From Argentina anserina (Eukaryota > Streptophyta > Magnoliopsida > Rosales > Rosaceae): DNA of 64,000 bases. The position numbers and the translations under genes were made by a program. Position 1 is the stretch's first letter. Each line of letters begins with the position of its first letter. The notes beneath the pieces are model-generated. The model ran no database searches. It saw only the letters and a list, made by a program, of their open reading frames with translations, and was not told the origin of the DNA. Shown here one piece after another: positions 60,010 through 64,000 of this stretch. The DNA is taken from NCBI RefSeq assembly GCF_933775445.1, contig NC_065878.1:14953395-15017394 (forward strand), written 5' to 3'.

Positions 60010-63000
60010 ATGTTGGCAACTCACGCGCAACCCGCTTTGATAAACTCGCTCCTCCTCCTCCGCATTCCCTTTCTCTCTCTTCCCTCACTCCCACTCATTC
60101 GCGTCACCAATCTCCGCTGCTTCAACTCTCGGCTTACCTCGGCGCGTAGATTCACTGCCATGTCTCTTCCTACCTCCACCGCCGCCGACTCGCCGAGAGA
60201 CCACGCCGCCGGGGACTGGTTTTCCGTCCCGGAGCTCCGCCTCCGCGACCACCGCTTCTTGGTGCCTCTCGACTACTCCGCCGGTCCCAACGCTTCGCCT
60301 AAGATTTCAGTCTTCGCTCGCGAAGTTGTTTCAGGTAAATTCAACCGAATCGTCAGTGAAGTTTAATCACTGTGATTTTCCAGTAATTACTGTTTGATTC
60401 GTTGTTTAATTACACTGTAATGCATTGATCTAACGATCTTAGTGTTTAAATTTTCATCTCTTTTATCTGATAATGTGGATCAGAGTTTGAATCAGAAAAT
60501 TAGAACAGTAATTGTAACACAGGCGAGTAAGTTTATGGTGAAAATGTTTGTTGTTGTGGTCCTCAATACTGAAAGTCTGAAACTATGAAATTAACTGTTC
60601 TCGGTAACTTAAGTTAGTGATTTTTGGAGGGAAAATTAGAACTGTAAAGTAAATATTTGATGATAAATTTCAAATGTTCAGTAATGCAGTAGAAGAGTGC
60701 CTATTAAGTTCATGATACTTTTCTTGCAATCAATGTGATATAGTTATTAAAACTATGAGAGGGAATGAGTAGCATAAACCTTAATTCTCTTAGAAATTGA
60801 GTATACCAATCAGACAGCTTATGAATAGATCACACAATGCAGCTCTTGACTCTGGACTGTTGAGATATGACAGTCAGACGATATTCGGTAGATCAGCGGC
60901 AGGTTCAAAAGTCACTTATTGTTTTGTTGAATGTTTAATCCAAACTGAGCCATATGAGCTTAGATATGTACATAAATGTTATATCCATTCAAGGATGGTT
61001 CCAAATGAGTAACATACTTCACATGAGAGCAGAAGCATGCAAATGTGAGGCATCAGAAGCGTATTTAAATTGTATCTTATAGTTATGAGTTATGACTTGT
61101 GAGCTCTTTCTCTCTCAATGAGAAGGAAGTAGCATTGTGATGGCAAGCAAACTGTTTACCTGTATTTTATTGCTCATATTCTTTGCAGACAAGAACTTTG
61201 GATTTCCTTTCATTTGGGTGGCTTTATAACTCCCCTAATGACCTGCAATCTGTGTTGTAGTTGGCAAAGAAGAGCAACCACTACCATACCTATTATTTCT
61301 TCAAGGAGGACCTGGATTTGAAAGCCCGCGACCAACTGAAGCCAGTGGTTGGGTGCATAAAGCCTGTGAAGAATATCGTGTCATATTACTGGATCAGGTA
61401 TGGTTGAATAAGCATAACTAACTGGATTGTTGATTGTATTTGTGATGCTTTATCAGGATTATTGCTTATTGCAGCGAGGAACAGGTTTATCTACTCCTTT
61501 GACACCTTCATCAATGTTGCAACTGAAGTCTGATGTGAAGTTGGCTGATTACTTACAGCATTTTCGAGCCAATAATATAGTAAATGATGCTGAATTTATT
61601 CGAGTACGTTTAGTTCCTGATGAAGGACGCTGGACAATTTTGGGTCAGGTATAATTACTATTACCTCTTTGTAATTTATGTTTGCTTGTTATTGTCAACG
61701 ACTGTGTTATGGTCCTTACCCTAAGCCATTTCTTGTTAAATGTACAACTGTACCCTGTGGAACTTGACTAGGATTAAAGTTATTTCCTTTTGCTTGTGGC
61801 AGAGCTATGGTGGTTTTTGTGCAGTAACCTATTTGAGTTTTGCACCGGAAGGACTAAAACAAGTCCTTTTGACTGGAGGTATCCCTCCAATAGGAAATGG
61901 ATGCACTGCAGATATTGTGTACAGAGCATGCTTTGAACAGATTATACATCAAAATAACAAGTACTACAAAAGGTATCCTCAAGATACTGAGATTGTTCGT
62001 GAAGTTGTTAAGTTTTTATCAGAATCTGAGGGAGGCGGGGTGAGGATCCAGAACATATGATCTTGGTGCTGTTCCTAATGCTAAGAGTTAAATTAAATTA
62101 ATACTTTAAATCAATAATCACCCACCTGTCTGTTTCTCGCAGGTGCCTCTTCCATCTGGGGGCATACTAACCCCAAAGGGATTGCAAACACTTGGTCTTT
62201 CTGGCTTAGGATCCAGTACTGGTTTTGAGCGCTTACACTACATGTAAGGCTTCATTGTCAAGAACCTATATTTTTGTATGATACCATGATTTCATTGTTT
62301 AATTCTATTATTTCTTTACTTCAACTCAGGTTTGAGAGGGTCTGGGATCCTGTATTAGTTCCAGGAGCACCTAAGCAAATCAGTTATTACTTCTTGGATG
62401 CTGTAAGAAAATCTCTGTGTTTCATTGATTTGGAATCCAAGTTTTCAAATATTTGTGGCATTAAACTTAAACTATTTCACATATGCAGTTCGAGAAATGG
62501 TCATCTTTTGATACAAATCCACTTTATGCTCTAATGCACGAGTCCATATATTGTCAGGTAAATGCTTTATTGTCTTTCAATTATCTTACCAAATGCTCCT
62601 TATGTGCTTTAAACATATTTTCTTCCTTGGCCTTTAAAAAAGTTAATTTGTGCTTGTATTCAATTTTTGAAGGGTGCCCCATCACAATGGTCTGCTCACA
62701 AAGTAAGGGCTGAAGATGAGGGCAATTTTGATGCAGTCCGAGCTGCAAGAGAAGGTCGTCCTGTATATTTTACAGGGGAGGTAGTCACGGGCTCCAACAT
62801 TATCTTTTCAAAATGACAGCAAGTGATAGTTTAACTCCAGTTATATGAGTTTATCATTCTCTGTTGATTCATTGTAATACTCTTGTGGCTAGATATCTTA
62901 TGGACTGAAACTGTCAGAAGCATGTGAGATGTAGAGTTACTTTATTCTTTTAGGCAGTCATGATCTCCGATATTAATCATTATGATGATAGTTGTTCATA

Positions 63001-63641
63001 AATGTAAATTGACAATAAATTGATACTTGGACCAATCTATATGGTTGAGTTATAGCTGTCTGGCAGATAGGACTACTGCCTCAATGCGGATGATCTGGAC
63101 CCTAGCTTCCTGCATCTTGTTGCTTGCTGCTTTTGAATATGACCTTTACTCTTTCACTACTGCAGATGATCTTCCCATGGATGTTTGATGAGATTCATGC
63201 TCTAAGAAAATTCAAAGGTGCTGCTAATTTGCTGGCTGAGAAAAAAGATTGGCCTCCATTATACGACATCACTGTACTAAATAAGAACAAGGTGTGCTTC
63301 CTTCATACAATGATGATCTTCTGCGATGGCAACTGGCATTAACATATGCAGATGGAAACATTTTGCTTTTCGTTTTAACTAAAAACAATGTGTATATATT
63401 GTTGATAATTTGTTATTTAGTAATTTCTCTTTGTGTACATTGTCAGGTGCCTGTTGCAGCTGCTGTTTATTATGAAGATATGTATGTTAACTTCAAGCTA
63501 GTCATGGATACAGCTTCACAGATAGCAGGGATCCGGTTGTGGATAACTAACGAATATATGCATTCAGGTCTGCGAGATTCAGGGACTCAAGTTTTTGATC
63601 ATTTGATGGGAATGTTAGATGGAAAAAGGCCTTTGTTTTGA
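60010..63641 (+). CDS. Prolyl aminopeptidase-like alpha/beta hydrolase (peptidase family S33)
   Basis: Ten exons, 60010-60334, 61261-61397, 61475-61648, 61803-62039, 62143-62243, 62330-62402, 62489-62557, 62673-62780, 63166-63291 and 63447-63641, total 1545 nt and 514 aa in frame. Prolyl aminopeptidase removes N-terminal proline from peptides. Motifs seen: LQGGPGFE (oxyanion HGGPG-type, GGPG 124-127), DQRGTGLSTP, the nucleophile elbow GQSYGG with Ser213, and a C-terminal EDMYV (D461 probable acid) and EYMHSGLRD (H489 probable base). The first about 50 residues are hydrophobic and Arg/Ser-rich with few acids, resembling an organelle transit peptide; an internal ATG at 60160 is an alternative start. 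Substrate is inferred from the family, not shown. Confidence 0.9.
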
Positions 63642-64000
63642 ATTCCGTTGCAGTTTGTGCACTAGTTGTTCTGGATTTGGTTTTACATTCCTTAGTTTTA
63701 GACTTTAGTTTGCCCGGTTGTGACTGTACTCTTTGCTGCGATATGTTTCTCACAGTTCGCGTTCAGGCTTTTTTATTGCGTTACACACTTTTTTCATTAA
63801 AAACTGTCAACTACTGTGTGATCGTCCTTCCCCTTTGCCGTTTCTTGTTAAATTTAGGAATACCTACTTTATCTGTATCACTATTGTTCTTAAGATGGAA
63901 TAATTCCTTCATGCTTGCAATATTATTCTCCTTGTACATATTCGAAACTGTTGCTCTCAGGTAGTCTTTTTTTTTGCTTCAAGAGAATGCTTATGTGTTT
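63642..64000. other. 3' UTR of the hydrolase gene and window end
   Basis: No coding signal. The CTCAG at 63957-63961 resembles an acceptor site, but no exon can be supported before the window ends. Confidence 0.4.

Noticed and set aside
1..64000. tRNA or rRNA genes, CRISPR arrays and prokaryotic operons
   Set aside because: None seen by eye; the T-loop-like GGTTCGA words are not part of a tRNA fold, and repeat arrays lack CRISPR spacing. A tRNA scan was not possible here.

Overview
The window is nuclear plant DNA from a eudicot; a rosid such as a Rosaceae species would fit, but the sequence alone does not fix the species. Evidence is AT-rich intergenic DNA, many short exons with GT-AG introns, plant-type proteins (a group IIe WRKY factor, exocyst SEC10, mitochondrial ketopantoate hydroxymethyltransferase) and dense plant transposable elements. 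I see no bacterial operons, CRISPR arrays, rRNA or tRNA genes.

Layout. 1-4262: AT-rich intergenic DNA without a supported gene. 4263-17706: a nested transposon island. A Ty3/Gypsy element with 2.75-kb LTRs (6323-15397, target duplication CCAAC) sits inside a Tourist/Harbinger-like MITE (6277-16083, TAA duplications). Outside it lie two inverted copies of one hAT-like non-autonomous element (4271-5661 and 16145-16975), the first of which carries its own insert (4989-5559). A long-TIR MULE-like MITE follows (17008-17696). 18795-22118 (minus): a TRAIP-like RING E3 ligase in nine coding exons. 23071-30577 (minus): exocyst subunit SEC10 in about 24 coding exons plus a 5' UTR exon near 31456-31550. 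31600-37606: intergenic DNA with a TRAIP exon relic, a hAT MITE and a probable solo LTR. 37612-42506: a decayed Copia element with unusual TA...TA LTR ends. 45828-47098 (plus): a WRKY22/29-like gene. 48462-48935 (minus): a PPR relic. 49314-51308 (minus): ketopantoate hydroxymethyltransferase. 53323-59744 (minus): a young but defective Copia element. 60010-63641 (plus): a prolyl-aminopeptidase-like alpha/beta hydrolase.

The five host genes do not form a pathway. They are unlinked housekeeping or regulatory functions (ubiquitin ligation, vesicle tethering, defence transcription, pantothenate synthesis, peptide trimming), as expected for a plant gene island. Exon models were built by hand from splice sites. 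Those of TRAIP, WRKY, KPHMT and the hydrolase were checked to stay in frame (596, 338, 352 and 514 aa). The SEC10 boundaries are less exact.

I found no convincing new biological system. The most notable observations are the young Gypsy element whose internal region has almost no recognisable pol, with LTRs built from hierarchical tandem repeats and recurrent 8-bp hairpins; the four-level transposon nesting with readable target-site duplications; a hAT-like family with three local copies; and a Copia element with non-TG/CA ends.
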